Assembly (NCBI RefSeq): GCF_000234665.1
Contig: NC_018319.1
Span: forward strand, 124,001 to 188,000
Length of the DNA: 64,000 nt
Source of the DNA: Leishmania mexicana MHOM/GT/2001/U1103
Lineage: Eukaryota; Euglenozoa; Kinetoplastea; Trypanosomatida; Trypanosomatidae
Direction of reading: 5' to 3'
A program made the translations under genes and the position numbers. The notes under the pieces were generated by a model. That model was given only the letters and a program-made list of their open reading frames with translations, did no database searches and was not told the DNA's origin. Below are positions 44,701 to 53,678 of the stretch, one piece after another. Within the stretch, counting starts at the first letter, position 1. The number at the start of each line of letters is the position of its first letter.

Positions 44701-47700
44701 CGCCGCACATTCACGTGCCGCACATGCAAAGGCCTGCAAGGACTCCCACTTCCTGTACCTGCAGCGCCAGAAGGCAACGCTGATGGCCGGCGGGCACCGC
44801 AGCGGCGCTCGCTGCGTCTCTGAACTACTAAAACGGCGGCTGCGCCAGCTCACAGGAGACGCGGCGCGGCTGCAACGGAGTCGGAAGCGCCGCGACAACG
44901 CCATCCTGAGACAGTATCCGTTCCTGCAGTCGCGCTACTTCATGAGTGTGCCACTTTCAGAGCTGCGGCTGGACGAAGATGACGAGTTCATGCGTCTGGC
45001 TGCAGAGCGCGATCGCCTCCTGCAGCCGCCAAGCGACCTGCGTGCGAGGTACCCCTTTCTGCCGGCCGTGATCAATGGTGTGCCCATTGAGGAACTGGGA
45101 CTGGAGACCGATCCAGAGTTCATGCGGCTGGCATCGCAACGCGAGGACCTCATCGGACCCCTGCGTGCAAAGCTGAAGAGCGTGAAGGAACGCGAGGACG
45201 CAATGCGGATTCGCGTGATCGAGCACGTGGCAGCGCATGTGGCAACGGAAAACCACTTACGCGACACCTACCCGTTTCTCGATGCTCAAGAGCTGCCTGT
45301 ACCGCTGCAACGACTGTGCTTGGAACATGACGGGCAGTTTCAGAGGCTGTACGCGGAGTACGCGAAGCTGCGCGGCTCCGCCGCCGTCGACGACGCCTCG
45401 ATGACGACGGCCACGATCACAACACCGAAGGCTGGACGGCGCAGTCGCGTGAGTAGCATCGCGAGCAGCAGCAGCCTCGCCTCGCCGCGCCCACATGCGA
45501 AGACGGTGGCGCAGAAGCAGCTGGAGAAACGGATGCGCGAGTGGGTGATGCGGTTGGCTGAGGAAGAAGCGGAGTGGGAGTTCGCCAACATGATGGATCT
45601 CGAGAGCCTCGCGGATGGTTTTCCGTTCTTGCCAGTCGAGCCGTTGCCGGGCATTCACCTCGGGGAGGTCGGCGCGTTTGTTGACGTGATATTCTGCTCT
45701 ATGGCAGCAGAGCTGGAGCTGGCGCGCAAGAACATCGCGCCGCGGGAGAAGGTGGCGACAGCCGAAGCGGCCCTTCTCTCGCGTGTTATGCAGCTGGCGG
45801 AGGAGAAGCATCTGAAGACGGTGCGCTGCCGTCAGCGCCATCCTCTCCTGCCGCGGCGTGTCGGCGGCGTGCTTATCGGTGACATCGACTTCCCTGTGAG
45901 CGGCGAGATGGCGGAGGCCAGCGAAGAGGTGCTGCTGAAGTCGTACTACGAGGCGGCAGGGAAGGTGAAAGCGCGGCGTGTTTGCAGCGCCGACGAGGAC
46001 GAGGCGGTACGCTCGCGTCATCCATTCCTGGAAATGAACGACGTGCACGGCGTGCCACTGCGGTACCTGCCGCTCTCCGACGACTCCGTCTACCTCTCCT
46101 ACCTGCGCAAGTGGAGAACAGTATTGTCGGCCGAGCCGATCGATCGGGAGAAGCTCCGCATTTACGAGGACCTTCTCCGCGAGTGCGCAGAGGAGCAAGC
46201 ACTGCGCATCATCGACGTAAATGCGTCAATGGCGAACCGCCTGAGCCAGCTACAGGTGATGAGCGTGGTGCCGGCAACGATGCCGCTGCTGGACCTGCAT
46301 AACATGCTGGCGAAGGCGCGCGATGTGCTGGTGGCAGACCACAAGAGTGGCGTCACCCCGCCGGCCACCGTCGAAGATTGCGAGCTGTTGACCGGTCTGG
46401 CGACGGCGTTTGCCAGTGCGTTGGAGGACGTGGTGCAGGAGCTGACAGCGCTGCGGCGGCGCTTCCCGTGGAGCGTGCGAGACGTGAATCCGGCACTTGG
46501 GCACGATGCTACCTTTCAGCAGCTGGAGGCGCAGCGGCAGTCGTTGTTGGCCACCTTCAACCAGATGGAGCTGATGGAGTCGCTCGAGAGAGAGGAACGC
46601 AAACGGAGCGTCGAGCTTATCGAGGACGACACGTACGTGCGTGATGCCGAGAAGGCCTGTGCGCCGTCTGCGCAGAAGCCGCTGCGCCGGCTCAGCGCAG
46701 AGGAGCTGACGAAGCGGTGGCGCCATCAGCTGTCCCTGCGTCATCGCCAACGCCGCGTGATATCCTTCGCCGACATCCCAGACGATGCCACGGCATTGAA
46801 TGGCTCGAGCACCAGCGGTGGCCGCATATCGAAGGCGCGCAAGTCGCGCGAGCGCCGGAAGCGCAGCATGAGCTGGACCAAGTTGGACGTCGACGTGATT
46901 CCGGATAACGTGTTCGCGGAAATAAAGGAGGAGGAGTTCCACACAAGCCTGCCCTGCTCCATCGGCCCGAGCGACATCCTAACGGCGCCGGATGGTCTGC
47001 CACCAATGCTGCTGCCATCCGACCGCCTGCAAGGCAGTCAGCTGGCGTCGCAGCCGCACACGCCACAGAAACAGCAACGCCGGCAGCGCTCACAGTCTGG
47101 GGGCCGGCACCGGCTCGGCAGCATCACTGCGGAGAGTATACTTCACAGCGAGGCGTCCGCAATGCTGGGTGACGGCAAAATCGTGCCCGTGGACGAGTTG
47201 GCATCCTTGAACTCAGGCGCGGCCGGGCCAGAGAGCAGCGTTGCCTCCTCCGGTATCCTTCGCCTTGGCGCGACGCCGGCTCCCTCGATGGCGACGACGG
47301 TGGCATCGAGCTGCGATGCCGCAGGCCTATCGCCACGGCGCGGGGCGGCTGACCCATGTAAGGGGCGGAAGCGCGTGCTCAAGAAGCGTTTGCGGGTGCG
47401 CCGCGCGAGCACCTCCTCAGTGGTCGCGATTCCTGACGAGACTCCAGGAGAAGTTGTCGAGCACGACGTGGACGAGATCGACTGCGTCGCCAACCGGACT
47501 GTGGGGCCGCATTGCACAGATGCTCCCGATCCGAGCGCCGGTGGCGCCAACAGACAAGGTAGCGGTGTCCGACACCACATTCCGCAGCCACCTCAGCAGC
47601 AGCGGAAGACGCGCACGCGACAAGTGCCAACAAGGCCGAAGCTGGCGGCGCGCCACACCAGGACGTCGGCGTCCGCGGCAACGCCCAAAACACGAGATGC

Positions 47701-49966
47701 GAAGGCTTGCAGAACAGACCTGGAGCCGGTTGTGCAAACTAAGTCGCGGAGGCTCAGCGTCCCGCATATGGGCTCACAAGTGCTTTCCGTTGCAGGCGAA
47801 GAGCCGGAGGTGACTGCGGGGCTGCTGCGTGAGCAGGAGATCGACCAGCAGCAGCAGACCTCGCGTGATACCGCAGCTGCGGCGATGACATCGGCTCGCA
47901 GGCCACAGCTGGAGCAGCAGCAGCAGCAGCAGCAGCAGCGAGACCAAGGCACCACAAGCAGAACGCGGAGTAAGTCGAAGCAGCATCTCTCTCGCCCGAC
48001 CAGCTCGCAGCGCTCTCGCATCAGCATCTCGCAGCTGGAAGAAGAGGAGGTTCGGGAGCTCCATATCTCGTTGCTGGAGGAGCAGCCGCAGGACCCGGCT
48101 GATCACGGTCGCCGTCGCAGCGCGGCACCGCGAGGCTCTGCTCCCTCCTCGGCAAGTTTCGGCCCCACCAACTCCCTTGATGCGGTGTCGCCGAGAGGCG
48201 CTCCTGAGGCGGCCGAGAAGACTTTGGTGCAGCGCGCACTTCGCGAAGCGCAGCCGTTTCTGGCGCAGGCGGTGACGCAGGAAGAGGTGGAGGCGGCTGC
48301 TGAACCGATGCGATATGTCTTCGAGCATTGCGACCTCAGCCGATACGCGGCCAGCGGAAGCGGCGCAAGTGCGCTGCTCTCGGCGCGGCTGCGGGAGCTC
48401 GAGGCGCTGCTGCAGGCGTGGATCGTGCAGCGGTCGAAAGGAGCAATGGAGCATCGCGCGACGGCCCCCGCCAACAGCCGGGCAGTTCGCTCGTGTCGCC
48501 GGTTGCAGGCAGCCGCCAGCAGTGGCTCTTACGAGAACCCACGACGGCTTCCCTTGCGGTGGGCACGCCTCACCGCGGAGGAGCTAGACAGCGACAGTGG
48601 GCTGCGCAATTTGAGGGACAGCGCCGCCTCGCAGCAGCGCATCGACAGCTACCTTGCTGCGTGGTCCACACGCAAGCAAGCCGCCAACGAGGCGTTGTTC
48701 GCCACCTTCCCCTTCCTCGCAACGCTCCCATGCGGGTATGCACTGACAGAGGTGGGCTTCACGAGCGATGCGGAGTTCCAGCACTACGCGCGTGGCGGGG
48801 CGTATCGAGAGAGTGTGCACGTCCAGCAGCAGATGCGGGACGTGGTGGACAAGCTGGCGCGCACCAAGGCGGCCGCTGCAGAGGGGCGTCGGGCGACGCG
48901 CTACGCGGAGCGGGTTCGCGCCACCGTCGAGACGACGCGCGACGCCGCTGGCCCGGCTACCCGGTCGACAGAACGGCAGGCTGGTGGTGACGACCGGGCA
49001 CCGCTGCAGAATGCTCCGGCGCTCCCGGAGTACCCGGAGGATCCGCAGCTGCTGGACGCCATTCTTGCGGCGCGGGTGAAGCGGACAAGTCGGTTCCTCG
49101 ACAAGCGGCAGCGCCTCTCCTTCGTTGCGCAGAGCAAGCAGGAGTCCGAGCGACTCATCAAGCGCATGATGGTGCGCATGAAGAAGGAATCGACCTCCGA
49201 CATCCCGATGAGCATGGAGGACGTCCAGACGCTGCGGCTCTTCTTCGACGGCGTTGACGTCGATCACTTTGGCGTGCTAGACCGCACTGACACGACGGAC
49301 TTCATCATGCTCACGCTGGGGGAGGAGAAGCGCATGAGCCGCACGGATGTGGAGCGGCTGCTCTTCCCTGATGTGCCGCGCGGCGCGGTGTTGCCGACGC
49401 TCGTGGACTTCAGTGACTTCGCGAAGTTCTACAAGAAGGTGGCGCTGCAGGAGCTCATGAAGCAAGACGGTGCTTTCGATAAGATGGCGATGCGCGCGAC
49501 GACTGTGCCAGGGGCGGGGGCGGGGGCGGGAACACCCAGGGCTACTACCACCACACCGCGCCGCCCAGAGCCAACGTCAGCGTCTCCGCGGACAGGTGGC
49601 GACCGTCGCAGGGGCCTCGGCACCGTTAGCAGCAGTGTCCTGCCGGTGCGAGCCTTTACCGCCACCTCGTCTTCGGCAGCTGCTTCAGCAGCAGGAACGA
49701 TACCCACGTCGGCGAACACACCCAGGCGCATCGAGTTGCGGCGTTCGTCCTCGGAGCCGCGTCCGCACCAGGAGAGAGGTGGCGTTCTCCACACGCTGCA
49801 GCACCGACACGGAAGCGCCTACACCCGACCCACATCGGCGCGCGACCGTGTTGGGGGTCCCGAGAGTGGGGCCTTCGCTTCGACAGACCGCTGGTTCGAG
49901 CATGGTCGGTCGAATTCCGGACACGCCAGCGCACCAGCCCGAAGTCCTCCGCAGGCAGAGAGGTGA
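41126..49966 (+). CDS. Giant GM6-like repeat protein, 3' part (continues from before the gap)
   Basis: 2,946 residues from the gap to the stop. It contains about 23 degenerate modules of roughly 70 residues with the pattern [YFN]PFL, then GVPLxEL, then DxEF and a charged helix. These resemble the repeats of GM6/H49-type calpain-like flagellar proteins of trypanosomes (from memory). No calpain catalytic domain is seen here or before the gap. Modules form three cycles (41126-42660, about 42690-44660, about 44740-46740), each ending in a 'VRDVNP'-type module and a basic linker. Residues about 1870-2320 are disordered, with Gln runs and further linker motifs. Two more modules and a helical domain follow. 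A degenerate EF-hand loop, 'DVDHFGVLDRTD' near residue 2710, lies near the C-terminus, and the last about 150 residues are disordered. A flagellar or cytoskeletal scaffold role is inferred, not shown. Confidence 0.85.
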   Translation: MPFVGALPGGVTLRELDMANDPDVKPLLAQLEELVKDHPAAAKGPEAWRLKKAIGELARRAAEDEAERTRHGLVDAEGVHERFPFLPEEPVPGVSLAEAGVMDDPEFRTLANALVGLRRDASAEETAKVVYQHSVAEVAMRLASAKLRATEEAQAHYPFLSKRVAGVPLSELPLAQDELFQALVAQRAPLVGSPRTNAARLHAVEARAQDRARELADAKSKLDGLRNAADDEVRARNPFLPHSDVRGVPLRELGLSRDPEYARLMDRRLKLKERPVENAAELTAVEARLKERATEVAEAKLVAETELRAKYPTVATAPGAAMLSSLELTLDPRLAQLEQQCVALADQAKPDCAVLRVAEEAAAARVQELVDEDASAEEEAAQARAAVLKRYPMCARDVTEAVGKDAMFASLAARHAGLLSDPAANREPLADVEDLMRQRGVEVETGRRQQRRRRPANPPRLLDMNDVALESGELDDYHSRRHRHRRVRILDVQEVPTDIAGEVHEQQDEAKLPPRSRHAAALRHSDPYYQELVALRASLVREDEAVNADSIRCVEEQMKDRVAQLNSDAARARAAEMRAEAALEARYPFLGPTMAGEMLAAARVEDDAVFVGLATEHASLKATPTTPRQVLACVEQGMRARASELVAEQARDEEALRERLPFVGALPGGVTLRELDMANDPDVKPLLAQLEELVKDHPAAAKGPEAWRLKKAIGELARRAAEDEAERTRHGLVDAEGVHERFPFLPEEPVPGVSLAEAGVMDDPEFRTLANALVGLRRDASAEETAKVVYQHSMVEVAMRLASAKLRATEEAQAHYPFLSKRVVGVLLSELPLAQDELFQALVAQRAPLVGSPRTNAARLHAVEARAQDRARELAVEAKAIRLFRMEESDAVRARNPFLPHSDMLLVPLREVPFEIDRKLQRLGRRRLQLKGASDVDVCAVEVVECEMRDRVAELAGRIVAAELKGRRRFLPRQRRSVGVVFAALRVPEDEEIVEWRLDVMENPDCDADDEAVAKKAIRRRGNALVDAYLEAEAGIARELYRLRRSFPTCVRDVNPSIELDDYFATLRGAYADWVAFMDEEEPSLIQIQEEMLARSVALIGDDRCVADALNNYCVAEAELRLARAHRKPSSQVARLHRATDVAQFKHRFWSRRQARRHVTAPLFDFPVNEDDFVDDDDGGGGADSWVEEDTYAAHSRAAHAKACKDSHFLYLQRQKATLMAGGHRSGARCVSELLKRRLRQLTGDAARLQRSRKRRDNAILRQYPFLQSRYFMSVPLSELRLDEDDEFMRLAAERDRLLQPPSDLRARYPFLPAVINGVPIEELGLETDPEFMRLASQREDLIGPLRAKLKSVKEREDAMRIRVIEHVAAHVATENHLRDTYPFLDAQELPVPLQRLCLEHDGQFQRLYAEYAKLRGSAAVDDASMTTATITTPKAGRRSRVSSIASSSSLASPRPHAKTVAQKQLEKRMREWVMRLAEEEAEWEFANMMDLESLADGFPFLPVEPLPGIHLGEVGAFVDVIFCSMAAELELARKNIAPREKVATAEAALLSRVMQLAEEKHLKTVRCRQRHPLLPRRVGGVLIGDIDFPVSGEMAEASEEVLLKSYYEAAGKVKARRVCSADEDEAVRSRHPFLEMNDVHGVPLRYLPLSDDSVYLSYLRKWRTVLSAEPIDREKLRIYEDLLRECAEEQALRIIDVNASMANRLSQLQVMSVVPATMPLLDLHNMLAKARDVLVADHKSGVTPPATVEDCELLTGLATAFASALEDVVQELTALRRRFPWSVRDVNPALGHDATFQQLEAQRQSLLATFNQMELMESLEREERKRSVELIEDDTYVRDAEKACAPSAQKPLRRLSAEELTKRWRHQLSLRHRQRRVISFADIPDDATALNGSSTSGGRISKARKSRERRKRSMSWTKLDVDVIPDNVFAEIKEEEFHTSLPCSIGPSDILTAPDGLPPMLLPSDRLQGSQLASQPHTPQKQQRRQRSQSGGRHRLGSITAESILHSEASAMLGDGKIVPVDELASLNSGAAGPESSVASSGILRLGATPAPSMATTVASSCDAAGLSPRRGAADPCKGRKRVLKKRLRVRRASTSSVVAIPDETPGEVVEHDVDEIDCVANRTVGPHCTDAPDPSAGGANRQGSGVRHHIPQPPQQQRKTRTRQVPTRPKLAARHTRTSASAATPKTRDAKACRTDLEPVVQTKSRRLSVPHMGSQVLSVAGEEPEVTAGLLREQEIDQQQQTSRDTAAAAMTSARRPQLEQQQQQQQQRDQGTTSRTRSKSKQHLSRPTSSQRSRISISQLEEEEVRELHISLLEEQPQDPADHGRRRSAAPRGSAPSSASFGPTNSLDAVSPRGAPEAAEKTLVQRALREAQPFLAQAVTQEEVEAAAEPMRYVFEHCDLSRYAASGSGASALLSARLRELEALLQAWIVQRSKGAMEHRATAPANSRAVRSCRRLQAAASSGSYENPRRLPLRWARLTAEELDSDSGLRNLRDSAASQQRIDSYLAAWSTRKQAANEALFATFPFLATLPCGYALTEVGFTSDAEFQHYARGGAYRESVHVQQQMRDVVDKLARTKAAAAEGRRATRYAERVRATVETTRDAAGPATRSTERQAGGDDRAPLQNAPALPEYPEDPQLLDAILAARVKRTSRFLDKRQRLSFVAQSKQESERLIKRMMVRMKKESTSDIPMSMEDVQTLRLFFDGVDVDHFGVLDRTDTTDFIMLTLGEEKRMSRTDVERLLFPDVPRGAVLPTLVDFSDFAKFYKKVALQELMKQDGAFDKMAMRATTVPGAGAGAGTPRATTTTPRRPEPTSASPRTGGDRRRGLGTVSSSVLPVRAFTATSSSAAASAAGTIPTSANTPRRIELRRSSSEPRPHQERGGVLHTLQHRHGSAYTRPTSARDRVGGPESGAFASTDRWFEHGRSNSGHASAPARSPPQAER
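43103..43749 (+). repeat. 647-bp near-identical repeat, copy 2
   Basis: Second copy of 41126-41772. After 43749 the sequences diverge but stay related at module level. Confidence 0.9.
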
Positions 49967-50636
49967 GCAAGGCACGTGTGTTTGATGGAGTCGTCTAAGT
50001 GTGTGTCCGTACTCCTGCGCGCATTCGAATTTGTTCTCGTTCTTCCACGTGTTGTTCTTACTGCGGCGTCTGCGCGGTGCTTTGGTCTCCTGCGCGTTGC
50101 CCCCCCCCCCCCACCCTCTCAGCAGCAGCAGCAGTAGTCTTCCTTCGGCGTCATGCAGCCGACCCAACCCCCTCTCTCACGTGTGTGTGTGTGTGTGTAA
50201 TGTGAGTCTCTGCCTGCCTGTGTAGCATGTCTCCGTGCGTGTGTGATGAGCCGCGCACCCGCACACCCAAAACAAAACAAAAGGCAGCCGATGGCACACA
50301 CATTTCTCTGCTGGGTGTGTGTGTGTGTGTGTGGCTCCCAGATACACGAACGCGCCGGGCGCGAAGCGGCAATGACACTGACGATGCCGCTGGTGTCCGT
50401 GCGGTGTGTATAACGCCGTGCGTCCCTCATCTGGCACCCCCCTCCTCCTCCTCTGCCCCACTGCGCACACCCAAGCAGGTACACACATACATCGACTCGA
50501 CCTCCCCTCCCCCTCTCTCTCACCGCCCACCGAGTCTACACGCGTGCAGCTCCTTCGATCAACTCGATGTCCTAAGCGGGCACGTCACTCACCTAGACGG
50601 TTACCTACGCAAATCCATTAGAGCGCCTCCGTTGTC
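49967..50636. other. Intergenic spacer
   Basis: No gene seen. Contains a C-run (50100-50111), GT microsatellites near 50180-50197 and 50313-50332, and pyrimidine tracts near 50500-50525. Confidence 0.6.
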
Positions 50637-52760
50637 ATGTGGCGCGGTGGCAGCAATGCAGCACCACCCAGATCCGCCTCAGTGGGGGGCCTAGGAGGTG
50701 ATGGCGGTGGCAGCAGTGGGCGCAACAGCCAGCCTGACAGCGCCGCTCCAGCAGCCACCAGCGCCAGTCCCAAGTGGCCCCTGCGCTCGCTCCTCTTTTC
50801 AGGCAGTCGCAGCGGCAGGGTCTCTGGCGCGGATTCGGCGCGCCAATACCAGCTTCACAAGAAGAACGACACCGCCGACAATGATGGTGACAGAGCTGCA
50901 GCGCCTGCCCCGCAGCTCAGCAGCAGTAGCCTCACCATCGATAACGGTCTGGAAACCCAAGAGCATGGGCAGCAACAACATTTGCATGCGCTGATGGTGG
51001 ACCAGAGCACCCGCCTGGCGCACATGCCTGGCGTAACGCAGGTCCGTCAGCGCCACGGAGTATTTGCGGGACTGGGTGATCCCCGCGTTGGCGATGCCTC
51101 ACCGCTTGCCCGCAGTGTGCGTGCGGACGTTGAGGACTGGGGTAACGGCGACGACTGGGGAAGTCTGGCGAACGCGCTCGAGCAGCAGACCCTCCCAGAA
51201 CTTTCAGCAGCCAATCGTCCCTCAGCGCCGGGGACGGCGCACGCCGTCGACAGCGATGACGTCTTTGTCTCCGATGTCGCCTTAGCACACCCTCGGCATC
51301 CTCGCGCATCACAGACGGCGGCTCAAGAGCTCACCTACACGCCTAGGCAAGTTTTTCCATCCACAAGCGTACCCTCGCAGCCGGTCACTGCTTCTGCTTC
51401 GGCCACTGCCGCCCTTGTAACCGCTACACAAACCCCCAACGTCACGAGCGGTCGGCTCCTTGCACCGTCACCGCACAGGGGGGTTTCTCAGACCAGCTCG
51501 CTGGCGGCGTACACGCCCGCGCCGCCCGGCTTTCAGAGCGGTATTCGAGGCCTTCGCAGCGCACACGACATGTCGAGCGGCGGAAGCGAAGCGAAGGGAA
51601 CGGGCGCGGATATCACGAGGCGGCGGCGAAGAGGCCTCGGCGCCGTTGCCGTCCTCCCGCCGACTTCACTGCCCACGGTTCCGAGCGCCTGCGCACACAC
51701 GGCCGGCAACGATGAACCTTTGACCACTGCACTCACAGTCCAGGAGGCGGAGCGCCAGCGTCTCGCTAAGGCAGCAGAAGCTGCTGCACAGCGGCAAAGT
51801 TGGGTGCGCGCAGCTCAAGAGGTTTTGGAGCAGATCGCCGACGCGTGCGAAGCTGATGTACCCACGCCTGCAGAAGCGAACTGCAACGTTGTGTACCCCG
51901 GGGCCAGAGTCACAGAGCCCATTCGTGTGGCACGACGGCTTCTGGATAAGGCGAGGAGTAGCGAGGGCTCCAGTGCGAACTCTCTCGAAGCCGACGGCGA
52001 TGCTGTGAGGAATTACGGCACGGTAGTGCGCATGCTGGCTGCGCACACGCAAACGGCCGTGGCGTGGGAAGGTGGAGAGTGCGAAGTAGATCACCATCGA
52101 ATGCAGGGGGCTCGGCAGCTAGTCCTGGAGACGTGGCAGAACATCTCCGTGGCGCTTCCCGGCATCTGGCGCCGGGCGTGGGCGTCGGCAGTGGCGACGT
52201 TGTCCGAGGATACGCAACTGCCAGGCGTGCGTAGTCTTGCAACAATGATGGGGCAAGAGCGCCTAACACTTGCCCGACAGACGGCTGTCGCACTCGGCAC
52301 CCTCCTTATGCAAAGCTCGTCACGGAGCGACCGGCCCCTCGGTGTTAACGAAGTGCACGCTGGCGTCGTAGCTGGTCTGGAAGCCGCTCTGAAATCGTCG
52401 GCGGCGCCGGCCACCGCTTCTGCTGCCTCTACTGCCCCGACCGTGTCAGAGATGCCGCCATGGGCAACGGAAATTGTGGCGGCGACGGCGGAGGCGATGG
52501 TACGTCGTGACGAGGTGATCAAGCAGCACGTCGTTGATGTTGTGAGCACCGCCGCTGCGGCAGATGACTGTGGGAGCGCCGACAGGGCCATGCGCAGAGC
52601 GCGGGTGCAGCTGCGGGAAGGTTCATGGACACTCTGGTACGTGCTGAGAGTTTTGGGTCTGCTGGCGTGGTGGGAAGGGATGCTGCCCCACCTCATCCCT
52701 TGTCCTCCACCCTCAACACAGGCGCACACCGAGGGGCGCACGACAGATGCGTGGTCGTAG
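50637..52760 (+). CDS. Hypothetical protein with helical C-terminal domain
   Basis: A protein of 707 residues starting MWRGGSNAAPPRSASVGG. The first half is Ser/Gly/Ala/Gln-rich and probably disordered. It includes an acidic-aromatic patch 'DVEDWGNGDDWGSLANAL' (residues about 163-180) that could be a short protein-binding motif. From about residue 365 the sequence is helical: 'VQEAERQRLAKAAEAAAQ', 'SWVRAAQEVLEQIADACEA', 'VTEPIRVARRLLDKA', 'LPGIWRRAWASAVATL' and 'EVHAGVVAGLEAALKS'. Near the C-terminus 'TLWYVLRVLGLLAWWEGML' is hydrophobic. I recognise no family. The ATG at 50637 is the first in frame. Confidence 0.7.
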   Translation: MWRGGSNAAPPRSASVGGLGGDGGGSSGRNSQPDSAAPAATSASPKWPLRSLLFSGSRSGRVSGADSARQYQLHKKNDTADNDGDRAAAPAPQLSSSSLTIDNGLETQEHGQQQHLHALMVDQSTRLAHMPGVTQVRQRHGVFAGLGDPRVGDASPLARSVRADVEDWGNGDDWGSLANALEQQTLPELSAANRPSAPGTAHAVDSDDVFVSDVALAHPRHPRASQTAAQELTYTPRQVFPSTSVPSQPVTASASATAALVTATQTPNVTSGRLLAPSPHRGVSQTSSLAAYTPAPPGFQSGIRGLRSAHDMSSGGSEAKGTGADITRRRRRGLGAVAVLPPTSLPTVPSACAHTAGNDEPLTTALTVQEAERQRLAKAAEAAAQRQSWVRAAQEVLEQIADACEADVPTPAEANCNVVYPGARVTEPIRVARRLLDKARSSEGSSANSLEADGDAVRNYGTVVRMLAAHTQTAVAWEGGECEVDHHRMQGARQLVLETWQNISVALPGIWRRAWASAVATLSEDTQLPGVRSLATMMGQERLTLARQTAVALGTLLMQSSSRSDRPLGVNEVHAGVVAGLEAALKSSAAPATASAASTAPTVSEMPPWATEIVAATAEAMVRRDEVIKQHVVDVVSTAAAADDCGSADRAMRRARVQLREGSWTLWYVLRVLGLLAWWEGMLPHLIPCPPPSTQAHTEGRTTDAWS

Positions 52761-53678
52761 GTGCGCCGCCCCCCCCCCCCTCGCGTAGCAACGCAGGCGG
52801 GGCGCGAGCGGAGTGGAGACAAACTCGAGAGACAGATAGGAGAGCCTCTCCACGTGTAGTCACATCCACGCCCAGATGTTGCAGCGCCTACCCCCACCAA
52901 CACCACCACCTATGTTGCAGCCATCGCTTTGCGCCGCTGCTGCCCTTTGTGGGTGAGGTGGATGGATCACGTGTATGTATGCGTCCCCAGCTTTCCTTCA
53001 TCAGTTGCGCCCCACGTCCTGTTCTGTGCGTCGTTGTCGTCGAGGCAAGGGCGCCCCTGTACTTGCTTGCCTTCTCCGCTGGCCCCCCCTCCCCTCTCCT
53101 CCCCTCCCCTGCAACGCAACAACATACCACGGAGGGTTGTTAGGGCACGAGCGAGTCACTCACGGAGGCAGACGGGGTGCACCAACATGAAGGGTGCGAC
53201 GCATCTCCAGCTCCTGCGTCGCAGAAAGATGGATGCCATCACGCCCTCCCCTCCCCCACCGCACCCTTCCCCCTCTGAAGCGTGCTCGCTGCTGAGGATC
53301 GCTGAGGTGCTGACATGCCTCCCACTCCCTTTTCTCTGCCTCTCCCCTCATGACGGCGTCACGGCACCTCCTGCCACTCCACACCACCACCACCACCACC
53401 ACCACCACCATCACCGCCCACCTCTGTGCAGCGAGCGCACCGAGTTGCCGGCACCCACCCACCCCCACACACGTATATAAATATAGAGAGAGGCTTACAC
53501 TCAGCTGCAGAGACCCCACAAGGAGATAGGCACATACCCCGTGTGAGTGGCGACGACGACGGCGCTACATCAGAGAGACCCCAGCCCCACCGCCGCACCG
53601 TCGATTACGTCCACGGCGGACACGCACATACACACGGAGGAGGAGGAAGAGGACCGACAGACACCCCAGAGCAGGCGC
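52761..53678. other. Intergenic spacer
   Basis: No separate gene seen. Contains a C-run near 52770, a CAC triplet run (53382-53411) and a short AT-rich patch near 53474-53488. The next gene's frame is open back to 53547 but with no ATG before 53679. Confidence 0.6.

Noticed and set aside
41135..49966. Independent gene starting at 41135 just after the gap
   Set aside because: The codon there is GTG inside a repeat module that is internal in its second copy at 43103. The frame is open right up to the gap, so it continues an upstream reading frame.
53547..53678. Extension of the fidgetin-like ATPase to 53547
   Set aside because: The codon at 53547 is GTG, not ATG, and the extension is Thr/Glu-rich low complexity. 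The first ATG in frame is at 53679.
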